Source: an uncultured Methanobrevibacter sp.
Lineage (GTDB): Archaea; Methanobacteriota; Methanobacteria; Methanobacteriales; Methanobacteriaceae
NCBI RefSeq assembly: GCF_937906425.1
Contig: NZ_CALCYR010000254.1
Span: 1 to 8,848, forward strand
Length of the DNA stretch: 8,848 bases
Reading direction: 5' to 3'
Shown: positions 1-7,511 of the stretch, piece by piece
Position numbering within the stretch: the stretch's first letter is position 1
How the letters are laid out: every line of letters begins with the position of its first letter
Notes under the pieces: generated by a model
What the model was told of the DNA's origin: nothing
Seen by the model: only the letters and a program-made list of their open reading frames with translations
Databases searched by the model: none
Position numbers and translations under genes: made by a program

Positions 1-47
1 ACGAGATCTGATCGTGACTGGAGTTCAGACGTGTGCTCTTCCGATCT
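1..47 (+). other. Illumina P7/TruSeq index adapter contamination
   Basis: These bases match the 3' part of the Illumina TruSeq indexed P7 adapter. Positions 1-7 are the end of the P7 sequence (acgagat), 8-13 are a six-base index (CTGATC, the reverse complement of GATCAG, TruSeq index 9), and 14-47 are the read-2 primer, ending in cttccgatct. Genomic sequence therefore starts at 48. In frame the adapter translates to the well-known artefact peptide TGVQTCALPI, which extends the downstream cas10 reading frame falsely. I recognise the adapter from memory of its published sequence, and the match appears exact over the full stretch. Confidence 0.98.
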
Positions 48-2530
48 ATTCCATAATTGCTGATTTGGCTTTATATCATCACAATCCTAAAAATTCAGAA
101 AATACCGAATTGGCCCAGATAATTCAGAATGCTGACTGGCACTCTTCCGGAGAGAGATGCAAGGGCATTGAATTGGATCCTAAAAAAACTCCATTAATGT
201 CCATATTCTCTGAAGTTTTAATAAAGGATAACAAGGAATGTGGTGAGAAATATGTCCCACTTAGGAAACTTGACTTGAACGCGTGGGAAAATTTAATTCC
301 TGATGAAAAATCAAATATTCTGGATCAAAATGCTCGAAACTCATTTCAAAGCAAATATAAAAAATTATGGGCAGATTTTAATGATGAAATTAAGGATTTA
401 ACCAATATTTTTGATTTCAATACTGTTTTGGCATTGTTATACAAGTATACCTTTACCCTGCCCTCTGCTTCATGGGGTTCAATACCAGACATATCACTTT
501 ATGACCACTCAAAAACCACGGCTGCATTGGCGGTTTGTAGATATTTATACGAAAAAGAGGGGAAAAAATTGAATACCTCTAAGCCGTCTTGCGATAATCA
601 AAATGTTTATTTGACTGTTTCAGGAGATATATCTGGAATCCAGAATTTCATATTCAGAATCTCTTCACCTGCAAGAGCCCAAAGCGGAATGAGCAGGCGT
701 TTGAGAGGAAGATCATTATATCTGACACTTCTGACTGATGCAATATCAAGCCGTATAGTTGAAGATCTGGAATTGACAAAAGCGAATATACTGTTCTGTG
801 GTGGTGGCAGATTCACAATAATCGCACCGAATACAGATAAGGCAAAAAATTCATTGGATGAAATAAAGGATAAGATAAATGAATATTTTATTAGCCAGTT
901 TAATGCTGAACTGTATCTTGCTTTGGATTATCAGGAATGCTCAGCAAATGACCTTGCAAAATTTGGAGAGCTTACTGAAAAACTGTCATTCAAATTGGCG
1001 GAAGATAAGAAACATAAGTTCATCAATAATCTGAATGGGCTTTTTGACATCAAGGAACCAAGGTCTAATGACACATGTTCTGTCTGTGGTAATGAATACA
1101 TGAAAGACTCTGATGAAGAGTTCAGATGTGATTCCTGTAAAGATCATGAAGACTTGGGAAAGGATGTTTCCAATGCAAAATACATGATAAAATGCATGTT
1201 GTGTGAAAAGTCAGATTATAAGGGTTTTTCCTTTAAAGATGATGTTTTGAATGTGGCATATATTTTTGCACGCAGCAAGGAAAATGCGATTAGGCATATT
1301 AAAAATACTAAAGATTTTGTTGACAGATTTGAAATTGTCAAGTTGAATGATGCTGATTTCCTGGACATTGAAAATGCAATAAGCAAGGATTCAGATTTTG
1401 AATTGGATGATTTCGATAAATTTTCATTCAGTTTCAGCTTTGTTGGAAATGTCGTTCCCCAGTATCCTAATAATCCCCCATTATACTTTGAACATCTCTC
1501 ACAAATCAGCAAGGGTGCTGACAAGCTGGGTGTTTTAAAGATGGATGTTGATGATTTGGGTTTGATTTTTTCAGAAGGTTTTAATCATATAAAATGCATT
1601 AAATCAGATTCTAACAAGGAATCAAACATGGGGGCCAGCATCTCACGTGTATCAACTTTAAGTTCCCAGCTTGATTTGTTCTTCTCAGGCATTATAAATA
1701 AGATTTCCGAGGAATTTGCAGTTTACAGCGATGTGGATGTTTTAAATTTATCTGATGAGGAGAAGAGTAGAAGATTCAAAAAAATCGATCTTAAGCTTCA
1801 AAACGATGAAAATCCAGAAGAAGCGAAAACATTAACTGTTTATAAGCTTGAATATGGCCAATCCTTAAGCTCAAAGGAAAAACAATTGCTAAAGGAATCT
1901 GGAAAATCAATACCTGCAATACATATTAATTATTCCGGAGGGGATGATTTATTGGTTTTAGGTCCTTATGATGATATTATTCGGTTTGCAAAAAGATTAC
2001 GAGAGGCCTTTAAAGCTTGGACCTGTCAGAATGATTCAATTAATTTGTCTGGTGGAATAAACATTGTGTCTTTTAAATTTCCTATTGGAAAGGCAGTCGA
2101 CATGGCTGAAGTTTATCTAGAATCTTCAAAAAATTCAGGCAAAGACAAGATAACTTTATTTAATGAATCTATTAACTGGGAAGGTGGAGATAAATCTAAA
2201 TTTAAAAGTTTTAAAGAATTATTTGAATTTGCAAAGCAACTGGAGGAACATGTTGAAAATAATGATTTGTCCATGGGAATTATTTATTCCATGCTGTATT
2301 TATGGAAGGATAATTTTGAAGAGTACTCTGGAATTTGCTCAAGCGAGACAAAATGGGAGGACAATAATCGGATTAAATGCACCAATCATAAATTCGTACC
2401 GAAATTTGCATATAAATTAAGATTATTGAACTCAAATTCAAAAGTTTATGATGATTTGATGAAAGATGGAATTAAAAACATGCCTTGGATTAATGTTCCT
2501 GTTTCATGGCTTAGTTTAAGGATGAGGTGA
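48..2530 (+). CDS. cas10: Cas10/Csm1, type III-A large subunit (5'-truncated)
   Basis: This is the large subunit of the type III-A Csm complex. Cas10 senses target RNA pairing, makes cyclic oligoadenylate (cOA) from ATP and, in many members, cuts ssDNA with an HD domain. The frame is open from 14, but residues 1-12 of that frame are adapter, so 826 genuine residues remain and the true start is lost. Numbered from position 14, the visible parts are the distal HD-domain motifs HH (22-23) and ADWHSSGER (40-48); the conserved block GDISGIQ (204-210); a zinc-binding region with CxxC pairs at 355/358, 372/375 and 394/397; a first palm with KMDVDDLG (D511, D513); and a second palm with the cyclase signature GGDD (642-645). 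A C-terminal Cas11-like helical domain follows. The N-terminal HD catalytic dyad is missing because the contig ends there, so DNase activity cannot be judged. The cyclase looks intact. It is the first visible gene of the operon, and csm2 begins 4 nt after its stop. Confidence 0.96.
2524..2530 (+). promoter_or_regulatory. Shine-Dalgarno for csm2, overlapping the cas10 stop
   Basis: GAGGTGA complements the archaeal 16S 3' end (AUCACCUCC). It contains the TGA stop of cas10 and lies 4 nt before the csm2 ATG at 2535. Terminating ribosomes would sit on the csm2 initiation site, which favours translational coupling. Confidence 0.75.
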
Positions 2531-2534
2531 AATA

Positions 2535-2960
2535 ATGGCTTTAAGAGAAATTCAAGATAAAATTAAGAGATTGCCAAGTTTGAAATATTATGATATTGAG
2601 GAATTTGTCAAATTCGATGGAGATGCAGACAAGCTTACTAAAGAATTAGGTGATAAGGATATTAAAACTTCACAGCTGAGGAAATTTTTTGCAGCTATCA
2701 AGGAAATTGAGTTATATACTAAGGAAAAAGGACAATGGGATGAAACAACTAAAGTAAAATTCTATTTGCTAATGCCTAAGCTGGCTTATGCAAATGGAAG
2801 AGATGTTATTAGTGATAGATTTTTTAACTTTATGAAAGTTGTTATGGGTAAGGTAGGTTCTGGAAAGGAAGAGGACACTCTTGAAGATTTTTACAGGCTT
2901 GTTCAATTTTTAGAATCAATAATCGCTTTTTATAAGGTAAATAATCCGAATTCTAAATAA
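2535..2960 (+). CDS. csm2: Csm2, type III-A small subunit (Cas11 family)
   Basis: This 141-residue, lysine-rich and predicted mostly helical protein is the small (Cas11-type) subunit. In the Csm complex several copies line the minor filament next to Csm3 and contact the crRNA-target duplex. Family features visible are the TSQLRKFF segment (45-52), typical of the Csm2 TxSQIRK motif, and LMPKLAYANGR (79-89), matching the LxPKLAYAxGR motif. The length is normal for Csm2. The start is ATG with a strong GAGGTGA ribosome binding site overlapping the cas10 stop. The order cas10-csm2-csm3 is the canonical type III-A arrangement and supports the call independently of the weakly conserved sequence. Confidence 0.93.
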   Translation: MALREIQDKIKRLPSLKYYDIEEFVKFDGDADKLTKELGDKDIKTSQLRKFFAAIKEIELYTKEKGQWDETTKVKFYLLMPKLAYANGRDVISDRFFNFMKVVMGKVGSGKEEDTLEDFYRLVQFLESIIAFYKVNNPNSK

Positions 2961-2965
2961 GGGTG
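2961..2965 (+). promoter_or_regulatory. Shine-Dalgarno deciding the csm3 start
   Basis: GGGTG (core GGTG) directly follows the csm2 stop and is 6 nt from the ATG at 2972. An in-frame GTG at 2963 lies inside this element and is therefore an unlikely start. Confidence 0.6.
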
Positions 2966-2971
2966 TTTTTT

Positions 2972-3733
2972 ATGGATATTGAATTTAAAGGAAATGTTAT
3001 ATTAAGAGGAAAAATAGTTTGTGATACTGGTTTGCATATTGGAGAAGCTAATGAATCTTTAGAGATTGGTGGAATTGATAATATGATTATGAGAGACAAG
3101 GAATCAAATCTGCCATACATTCCAGGTTCCTCCTTAAAAGGGAAACTTAGAAGTTTATTGGAATTATTTAATGGGGATTCTGTAGATAATATCCTTAAAA
3201 AAGGCAATCCTAGGAATGGTTTTGGCCCATGCAACTGTGGAAAATGTGATGTTTGTAAAATATTTGGATTCACTAATGACAAAGATGGCGTTTATGTCGG
3301 TCCTACAAGGCTTATTGTCAGGGATTCCTTCCCTGATGAGGAAACTAAGGAATTCTGGGAAAATGCAGAGGATGTTTCACGAGGTGCCGAGTTAAAAACT
3401 GAAAACGTCATCGACAGGGTAAAAGGTACCGCTTACAATCCAAGGCCTTCTGAAAGAGTGCCAAAAGGTTCTAAATTTAATTTTGAATTTGTATTCTCCG
3501 TTTACAATGATGAAGATAAACAGAACTTTAAAAACATTTTCACTGCTATGGAATTGCTTGAAGATAACTATCTGGGTGGAAGTGGTTCAAGAGGATATGG
3601 TAAAGTTCACTTTGAGGATATATATTACATTGTTAGAGATAAGTCATTTTACACTGAATCTAAAGAAGATGCAGAACCTACAACTTTTGGAAGATTATCT
3701 GAAATTCCGGATGGCTTGAACTTAGAATTATAA
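2972..3733 (+). CDS. csm3: Csm3, type III-A backbone subunit and target-RNA endonuclease (Cas7 family)
   Basis: This is the Cas7-family backbone subunit, present in several copies along the crRNA. It cuts bound target RNA at 6-nt intervals with a metal-dependent catalytic Asp. From the ATG at 2972 it has 253 residues. The catalytic residue is D36 in the GGIDNMIMRD segment (33-42), equivalent to D33 of Streptococcus thermophilus Csm3. PGSSLKGKLR (51-60) is the conserved Cas7 RNA-binding segment. CNCGKCDVC (C87, C89, C92, C95), followed by a conserved FG (98-99), is the usual Csm3 metal-binding thumb cluster. A glycine-rich loop, GGSGSRGYG (202-210), is the RAMP signature. All key residues are present, so slicing activity is expected. 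The upstream in-frame GTG at 2963 would add three residues but overlaps the ribosome binding site. csm2 ends 11 nt before this start. Confidence 0.96.
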   Translation: MDIEFKGNVILRGKIVCDTGLHIGEANESLEIGGIDNMIMRDKESNLPYIPGSSLKGKLRSLLELFNGDSVDNILKKGNPRNGFGPCNCGKCDVCKIFGFTNDKDGVYVGPTRLIVRDSFPDEETKEFWENAEDVSRGAELKTENVIDRVKGTAYNPRPSERVPKGSKFNFEFVFSVYNDEDKQNFKNIFTAMELLEDNYLGGSGSRGYGKVHFEDIYYIVRDKSFYTESKEDAEPTTFGRLSEIPDGLNLEL

Positions 3734-3752
3734 ACTTATCTTTTAAGTTTAT
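3730..3752 (+). promoter_or_regulatory. Intercistronic hairpin between csm3 and csm4
   Basis: This is a perfect 9-bp inverted repeat: ATAAACTTA at 3730-3738 and TAAGTTTAT at 3744-3752, with a five-base loop TCTTT. The left arm spans the csm3 stop codon (TAA 3731-3733). The right arm ends one base before the csm4 Shine-Dalgarno. Only one G-C pair is present, so the stem is weak. It could protect the csm3 message end or tune csm4 translation. That role is inference. Confidence 0.45.
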
Positions 3753-3753
3753 T

Positions 3754-3758
3754 GGTGG
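3754..3758 (+). promoter_or_regulatory. Shine-Dalgarno deciding the csm4 start
   Basis: GGTGG lies 5 nt before the ATG at 3764. The in-frame TTG (3752) and GTG (3755) overlap it, which makes the ATG the preferred start. Confidence 0.6.
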
Positions 3759-3763
3759 TAAAA

Positions 3764-4738
3764 ATGAAAATAGTTTATTTGAAACCAAAATCCACTTTCC
3801 CTTTTTTATCATCCGATAGTTTATTTGGTGCAATAACATATGCATTGTCTGAATTGTATCCTGATAAGTTAGATGGCTTTTTAAAAAGGTTTGAAGATAA
3901 AAATAATCTTCCTTTTATAATTTCATCAGCATTTCCCTTTTTAAAATCAGGGGATGAATACTGCAGATTTTATCCAAAGCCACTATCAAAATTCCAATCA
4001 AAGGACATGATTTGCTATAAAAAATTTAAAAAGATAAAATTCATTGAAGAAAGCATTTTTATGGATTTGGTTTCAGGAAATATTGACAACAGGCAGCTGT
4101 TTGATTCATTTGTTAAAAAGGAATTTCTTATTAATGAAAATAACAAATCATTTTTATTTAAAAAAGAAAGCAATGATTTGCTGAAGGATAATTTCTTTTC
4201 AACTGAAATCGCTCCTCATAATGTCATTGACAGAATCAATTACAATTCCATGAATATCTTTTATTCAAGCAACTATCGTTTTAAAGAGAATAAAGGCTTG
4301 TTCTTTTTAGTTGATTTCCTTGACGATTCCTTTGAAGAAATCTTCTTATCTGCATTAAAATACTTAAGGGACCGAGGTTTTGGAAAAGACATTTCCACTG
4401 GAAACGGTCAGTTCGATTTTGAAATTGATGATTTTGATGTTTTTGATGAAATAAACTCCTCAGAGAAAGGACAGTACTTCCTTTCACTATCCAGATTTAT
4501 TCCAGACTCTGATGACATAAACCGTATTAGCAAAGCTTCTCTCAGCAGTGTTCTTTATGAACTGGGTGACAAGCAGTCAAGAGACTCTTTCGGATTAAGG
4601 AAAAAAACAAGATTCTTTAAGGAAGGATCCATATTTCCATTTTATTCCAAATATTGTGGATCTTTAGTCGAGACAAGTGACAAGTCTGTGGAATATGGCT
4701 ATTCATTTAATATAAGATATAATCAGGAGGAATTATGA
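3764..4738 (+). CDS. csm4: Csm4, type III-A crRNA 5'-tag-binding subunit (Cas5 family)
   Basis: Csm4 is the Cas5-like RAMP subunit that caps the complex base. It binds the 8-nt 5' tag of the crRNA and anchors Cas10. From the ATG at 3764 it has 324 residues, normal for the family. The N-terminal SSDSLFGAI (16-24) corresponds to the conserved S-D-T-L-F-G-A motif of Csm4. The glycine-rich RAMP loop reads GFGKDISTG (205-213) after an RDR basic segment, and a C-terminal GYSFNIRY-type strand closes the fold. No nuclease motif is seen or expected. It lies 30 nt after csm3, the largest gap inside the operon, and its TGA stop overlaps the csm5 start region (TGATG). The start could formally be TTG 3752, but ATG with the GGTGG element is better supported. 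Confidence 0.94.
   Translation: MKIVYLKPKSTFPFLSSDSLFGAITYALSELYPDKLDGFLKRFEDKNNLPFIISSAFPFLKSGDEYCRFYPKPLSKFQSKDMICYKKFKKIKFIEESIFMDLVSGNIDNRQLFDSFVKKEFLINENNKSFLFKKESNDLLKDNFFSTEIAPHNVIDRINYNSMNIFYSSNYRFKENKGLFFLVDFLDDSFEEIFLSALKYLRDRGFGKDISTGNGQFDFEIDDFDVFDEINSSEKGQYFLSLSRFIPDSDDINRISKASLSSVLYELGDKQSRDSFGLRKKTRFFKEGSIFPFYSKYCGSLVETSDKSVEYGYSFNIRYNQEEL
4725..4730 (+). promoter_or_regulatory. Shine-Dalgarno for csm5, inside csm4
   Basis: This is a perfect AGGAGG within the last codons of csm4. It is 4 nt from the ATG at 4735 and 7 nt from the ATG at 4738; the second spacing is more usual. Confidence 0.75.
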
Positions 4739-5895
4739 TGAATCAAAAAATAGGTTTGGAAGTAATATCTCCAGTATATATTGGAAAAGGCAGTGATTAT
4801 TCCAGGGCTGAATTCGGGCTTGCTTCATTCAGTGGAATAAATAAAATTGTGCGCTATAATTTGGACGAAGTTGCCCAGTTGATTTTAAAAAATGAAGAAG
4901 ATTTATTTGATGAATTCATAAATGTCATTTCAGATACTGAAAATTTTAAAAACAGGCATGCAGATAAGAGTAAAGTCGGATATTATGGTTTGCAAAAATT
5001 TCTCATCGATAAAATAAAGCCTAAGAATCCTGATTTATACAAGAAGATACGAAATTCATATTCTTACAAATGCACTATAAAATACGGTAAAAATATCAAA
5101 TATGCTAATGATATAGGGATTATTAAAGAGCATTTAAAGACCAATGGGGGTTTATATATTCCAGGTTCTTCCATTAAAGGGGCTATAAGAAATGCATTTC
5201 TTTATTCCAGATTAAATTTGAATTGTGGAAACAATCAAATTAGAAGGGCTATAGAGAGTATGGATAAAAATTTAAAAAATTCCATGAAATTCTTCCATTT
5301 CACAGATACTTTAAACACTATAGATGAACCTTCTATTTATGGAGTTGAATCAATTGGAACTAGACGGAATACTCTTTCATTTCTAGAGACTATTGATGAA
5401 GGAAATCAATTTGAATTTGAGTATTATAACTCTTTCAATATGAAAATTCATAACAGAAGAGACTTAAATGATTTTCCTTCAGATATTGATTCCATTTTCA
5501 AGCAAATCCACGATTTCTCGCATGACTTGATTAAAGAGGAATTGCGTTTTATCAAAAAAACTGTTCCAAATTCTAATTATTATGATTTTGATAATGGCAG
5601 TTTAAAAAATTTCTATAATGAATTATATAAAAAAAATACGGTAAAAACTCCTTTATTGAGACTTGGTCATGGTTCAGGTGCATTGACAGTCAGCCAATTA
5701 TTGAAAATTAAAAACTCTAGAAGAAATCAAAACCAATTTACTGAGTTTAGAAGTAGGAATGGTATTGGTAAAATGAAGAAGAAAACAGGTAAAAATAAAA
5801 AGAAAGAAGCCGTTAATTATGATTTTCCTAAAACTAGAAAATTAATTGTGGATACATATAAACCTTTAGGATGGGTTCAATTAAGTAAAAAATAA
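4738..5895 (+). CDS. csm5: Csm5, type III-A terminal backbone subunit (Cas7 family)
   Basis: Csm5 is the Cas7-like subunit capping the crRNA 3' end of the complex. It is needed for crRNA maturation in studied systems. It has 385 residues from the ATG at 4738, or 386 from the overlapping ATG at 4735. Numbered from 4735, a short N-terminal strand is followed by SPVYIGKGSDY, where other Csm5 proteins have a TPxxIGxG-type motif. YIPGSSIKGAIRNAF (141-155) is the conserved RAMP segment. A lysine-rich, probably flexible stretch lies at about 328-360, and the protein ends in PKTRKL and PLGWVQL, matching the family's C-terminal LGW(V)xL motif. The basic stretch is a plausible crRNA contact. The start overlaps the csm4 stop, so translation is likely coupled. 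It is the last gene of the csm operon and is followed by a terminator-like hairpin. Confidence 0.94.
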   Translation: MNQKIGLEVISPVYIGKGSDYSRAEFGLASFSGINKIVRYNLDEVAQLILKNEEDLFDEFINVISDTENFKNRHADKSKVGYYGLQKFLIDKIKPKNPDLYKKIRNSYSYKCTIKYGKNIKYANDIGIIKEHLKTNGGLYIPGSSIKGAIRNAFLYSRLNLNCGNNQIRRAIESMDKNLKNSMKFFHFTDTLNTIDEPSIYGVESIGTRRNTLSFLETIDEGNQFEFEYYNSFNMKIHNRRDLNDFPSDIDSIFKQIHDFSHDLIKEELRFIKKTVPNSNYYDFDNGSLKNFYNELYKKNTVKTPLLRLGHGSGALTVSQLLKIKNSRRNQNQFTEFRSRNGIGKMKKKTGKNKKKEAVNYDFPKTRKLIVDTYKPLGWVQLSKK

Positions 5896-5932
5896 TTTTA
5901 AATAAAGTTTAAGGTTTTATTTTTTATATTCC

Positions 5933-5952
5933 AAAAAAGAAATTTATTTATA
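5933..5952 (+). promoter_or_regulatory. Candidate archaeal BRE/TATA promoter for the first CARF-HEPN gene
   Basis: An A-rich run (AAAAAAGAAA, 5933-5942), like a TFB recognition element, is followed by TTTATTTATA (5943-5952). Initiation about 25 nt downstream would fall at about 5975-5980, giving a leader of about 35 nt to the ATG at 6013. A competing TATA-like TTTATATT lies at 5923-5930 and would start transcripts at the hairpin itself. The choice between the two is not settled by sequence. Confidence 0.5.
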
Positions 5953-5980
5953 GATTAGAATTTTCTAATCTATTTTTTTT
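5951..5980 (+). terminator. Terminator-like hairpin plus T8 after csm5
   Basis: TAGATTAGAA (5951-5960) and its exact reverse complement TTCTAATCTA (5963-5972) are separated by TT and followed by eight T's (5973-5980). This is an intrinsic-terminator-like structure 55 nt after the csm5 stop. Archaeal RNA polymerase stops mainly on the U tract, so the T8 is the stronger evidence. A second, weaker repeat of AAATAAA and TTTATTT lies upstream at 5900-5922. The hairpin also overlaps the likely promoter of the next gene. Confidence 0.7.
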
Positions 5981-6001
5981 CTGATTTTATTTTGTACTGC
6001 A

Positions 6002-6006
6002 GAGGT
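6002..6006 (+). promoter_or_regulatory. Shine-Dalgarno deciding the first CARF-HEPN start
   Basis: GAGGT lies 6 nt before the ATG at 6013. The in-frame TTG at 5992 has no such element in front of it and is rejected as the start. Confidence 0.65.
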
Positions 6007-6012
6007 TTTTTA

Positions 6013-7410
6013 ATGGATAATGAAAAAATAGCATTGTTGTTAACTGTTGGAAATGTTGCAGGTCTGCCGAAGGCAATTTCAGATACAAAAGCAGATTTGG
6101 TCTATTTCATACATACAAAAAAATCGCTAAAAACAATTGAAGATGTAATCACAGAATTAAATCAAACGGTCATTAAAAAAAATGACCAAGACTTAAAGGA
6201 ATACATGCTTTCATTCAAGGAGAATGAAACCTACTTTAAAATCAAACTTAACAGTGATGTGGATCTCAATGAATCCTTCATAGAATCAAGGCATGTTATT
6301 CGCCGTCTCAAAAGAGAGGGATATGATGTTCGTGTTGATTTTACTGGAGGAACCAAGGTAATGGGTGTTGGATTGTATCTCGCTGCCATGAGCGAGCACT
6401 GCAAATATTTCTATGTCAAGGGAAAACGGCAGGACGATATCGGCAATGTCATAAGCGGATTTGAAGAAATCCAACAATTGGAAGACCCATATGAGACATT
6501 TGCGGTAAGGGAGTTCAACAGAGGTATCCAATTCTTCAACAGCTATCAGTTTGACGCATCCTTAATCAATTTCAAGGCAGCACATGATGTATTGGAGGAT
6601 GACGATTTAAAGGAAAGAGCTTCCTTATTTATGGATATTGTAAAATTGTACAATTCCTGGGACAAGTTCAACAACAACCTTATTGAAGATTCTGAAATCA
6701 CTAAAATAAAATTAAACAAATTCCTGAAGGAAGACATCATCGAAGTCATTGACAGGAGTGAGAACCTGACAAGTTATTTCAATGAGCGAAATCCTGAATT
6801 TTATAAGCAATTGAAGAGAAATCTCAAATTCCTTGATAAAAAGATTTCAAACAAGCAGTCTGAAAACTTCAAGGACATCAAGGTTTATCTTCCAGACCTT
6901 TTGAATAATGCAAAAAGGCGTATTGATGAGGGAAAATACGATGATGCCGTTGCAAGATTGTACCGTGCCAGCGAGCTTGTCGCTCAACTAAAACTTGTTG
7001 AATATGATTTCATCAATTACTGGGAACTTGAAAAAAACTTGTCTTTTTATGTGGATAAGAATAAGATTAATGCAGGAGTCAATTCCAAAACAAGAAGAAA
7101 TCTTAATAATTGGAAATACTATGACAAAAAGGGAACAGTTGATACTTTTGCATTGAAGAAAACTTATGAATTGTTGTCCCGATTGAATAAGGATGATGCA
7201 GAAGCATTGTCTCAAAATTTCTTCGATAATATCAAGGATGATATCAATGAAAGGAATACCTCCATTCTGGCTCATGGATTGAAGCCTATTGACAAGGCTT
7301 TGGCTGATGATTTATATGATTTGGTATTAGATCATTCCTTGAAATTGTATTCCAATGTGGAAAAATACCAGAGATTTGCGGAATTTCCAAAATTTAATTT
7401 AAGTGATTAA
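6013..7410 (+). CDS. CARF-HEPN CRISPR-associated RNase, Cas02710/TIGR02710 family (Csm6-like), copy 1
   Basis: This is a 465-residue cytosolic protein with an N-terminal CARF domain, a central linker and a C-terminal HEPN domain. CARF: the first strand and loop are IALLLTVGN (6-14), and the ligand-site motif is DFTGGTKVMG (109-118), the usual CARF D-x-T-G-G-T-K. HEPN: a helical start NNAKRR (298-303) runs into a KYDDAVARLYR segment, and the catalytic pair is R414-x6-H421 in RNTSILAHG. By family knowledge the CARF domain should bind cyclic oligoadenylate made by Cas10 and activate RNA cleavage by the HEPN dimer, giving collateral RNA decay. The ring size sensed cannot be read from sequence. 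It follows the csm operon and its terminator and seems to have its own promoter. The next gene is a paralog. It is not a canonical Csm6 by sequence, so I leave the symbol blank. Confidence 0.88.
   Translation: MDNEKIALLLTVGNVAGLPKAISDTKADLVYFIHTKKSLKTIEDVITELNQTVIKKNDQDLKEYMLSFKENETYFKIKLNSDVDLNESFIESRHVIRRLKREGYDVRVDFTGGTKVMGVGLYLAAMSEHCKYFYVKGKRQDDIGNVISGFEEIQQLEDPYETFAVREFNRGIQFFNSYQFDASLINFKAAHDVLEDDDLKERASLFMDIVKLYNSWDKFNNNLIEDSEITKIKLNKFLKEDIIEVIDRSENLTSYFNERNPEFYKQLKRNLKFLDKKISNKQSENFKDIKVYLPDLLNNAKRRIDEGKYDDAVARLYRASELVAQLKLVEYDFINYWELEKNLSFYVDKNKINAGVNSKTRRNLNNWKYYDKKGTVDTFALKKTYELLSRLNKDDAEALSQNFFDNIKDDINERNTSILAHGLKPIDKALADDLYDLVLDHSLKLYSNVEKYQRFAEFPKFNLSD
6897..6917 (+). repeat. 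21-bp exact match shared with copy 2 (at 8291-8311)
   Basis: The DNA coding for the LLNNAK segment at the HEPN start is identical over 21 bp to 8291-8311 in the downstream paralog, although most of the two genes differ. It is a coding match between paralogs, not a mobile repeat. Confidence 0.8.
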
Positions 7411-7470
7411 TATTTCGAATTTTCTGGGAGCTTCTAAGTTAATTTAATGATTGATTTCAATAATTTTAGA

Positions 7471-7478
7471 TTTATATG
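7471..7478 (+). promoter_or_regulatory. Candidate TATA box for the second CARF-HEPN gene
   Basis: TTTATATG lies in the 101-nt gap between the two paralogs. Initiation about 25 nt downstream would be near 7500, leaving a leader of about 10 nt that carries a weak GAGTGA (7502-7507) just before the ATG at 7512. The upstream BRE region is not clearly A-rich, so support is moderate. Confidence 0.45.
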
Positions 7479-7511
7479 TTTTTAGATGTTTATTATTAAA
7501 AGAGTGAAAAT

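Noticed and set aside
14..46. GTG start of an 838-residue cas10 at position 14
   Set aside because: The start codon and first codons are Illumina adapter sequence, not genome.
607..816. Minus-strand open frame inside cas10
   Set aside because: It lies wholly inside a well-supported + strand gene, has no recognisable domain and is a reverse-frame shadow. The same applies to the minus-strand frames at 1216-1524, 2953-3282, 4281-4487, 6286-6531, 6546-6749, 6988-7275, 7496-7714 and 8276-8554.
2163..2420. Plus-strand alternative-frame ORFs at 2163-2420, 3483-3719 and 7804-8001
   Set aside because: They overlap conserved parts of cas10, csm3 and the second CARF-HEPN gene in another frame, and their translations show no family features.
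5900..5922. AAATAAA/TTTATTT inverted repeat as the main csm5 terminator
   Set aside because: The stem is entirely A/T with a 9-nt loop and is expected by chance in such AT-rich DNA; the 5951-5980 structure is much stronger.
5992..6012. TTG start for the first CARF-HEPN gene
   Set aside because: The extra seven residues would be coded across the Shine-Dalgarno element that serves the ATG at 6013.
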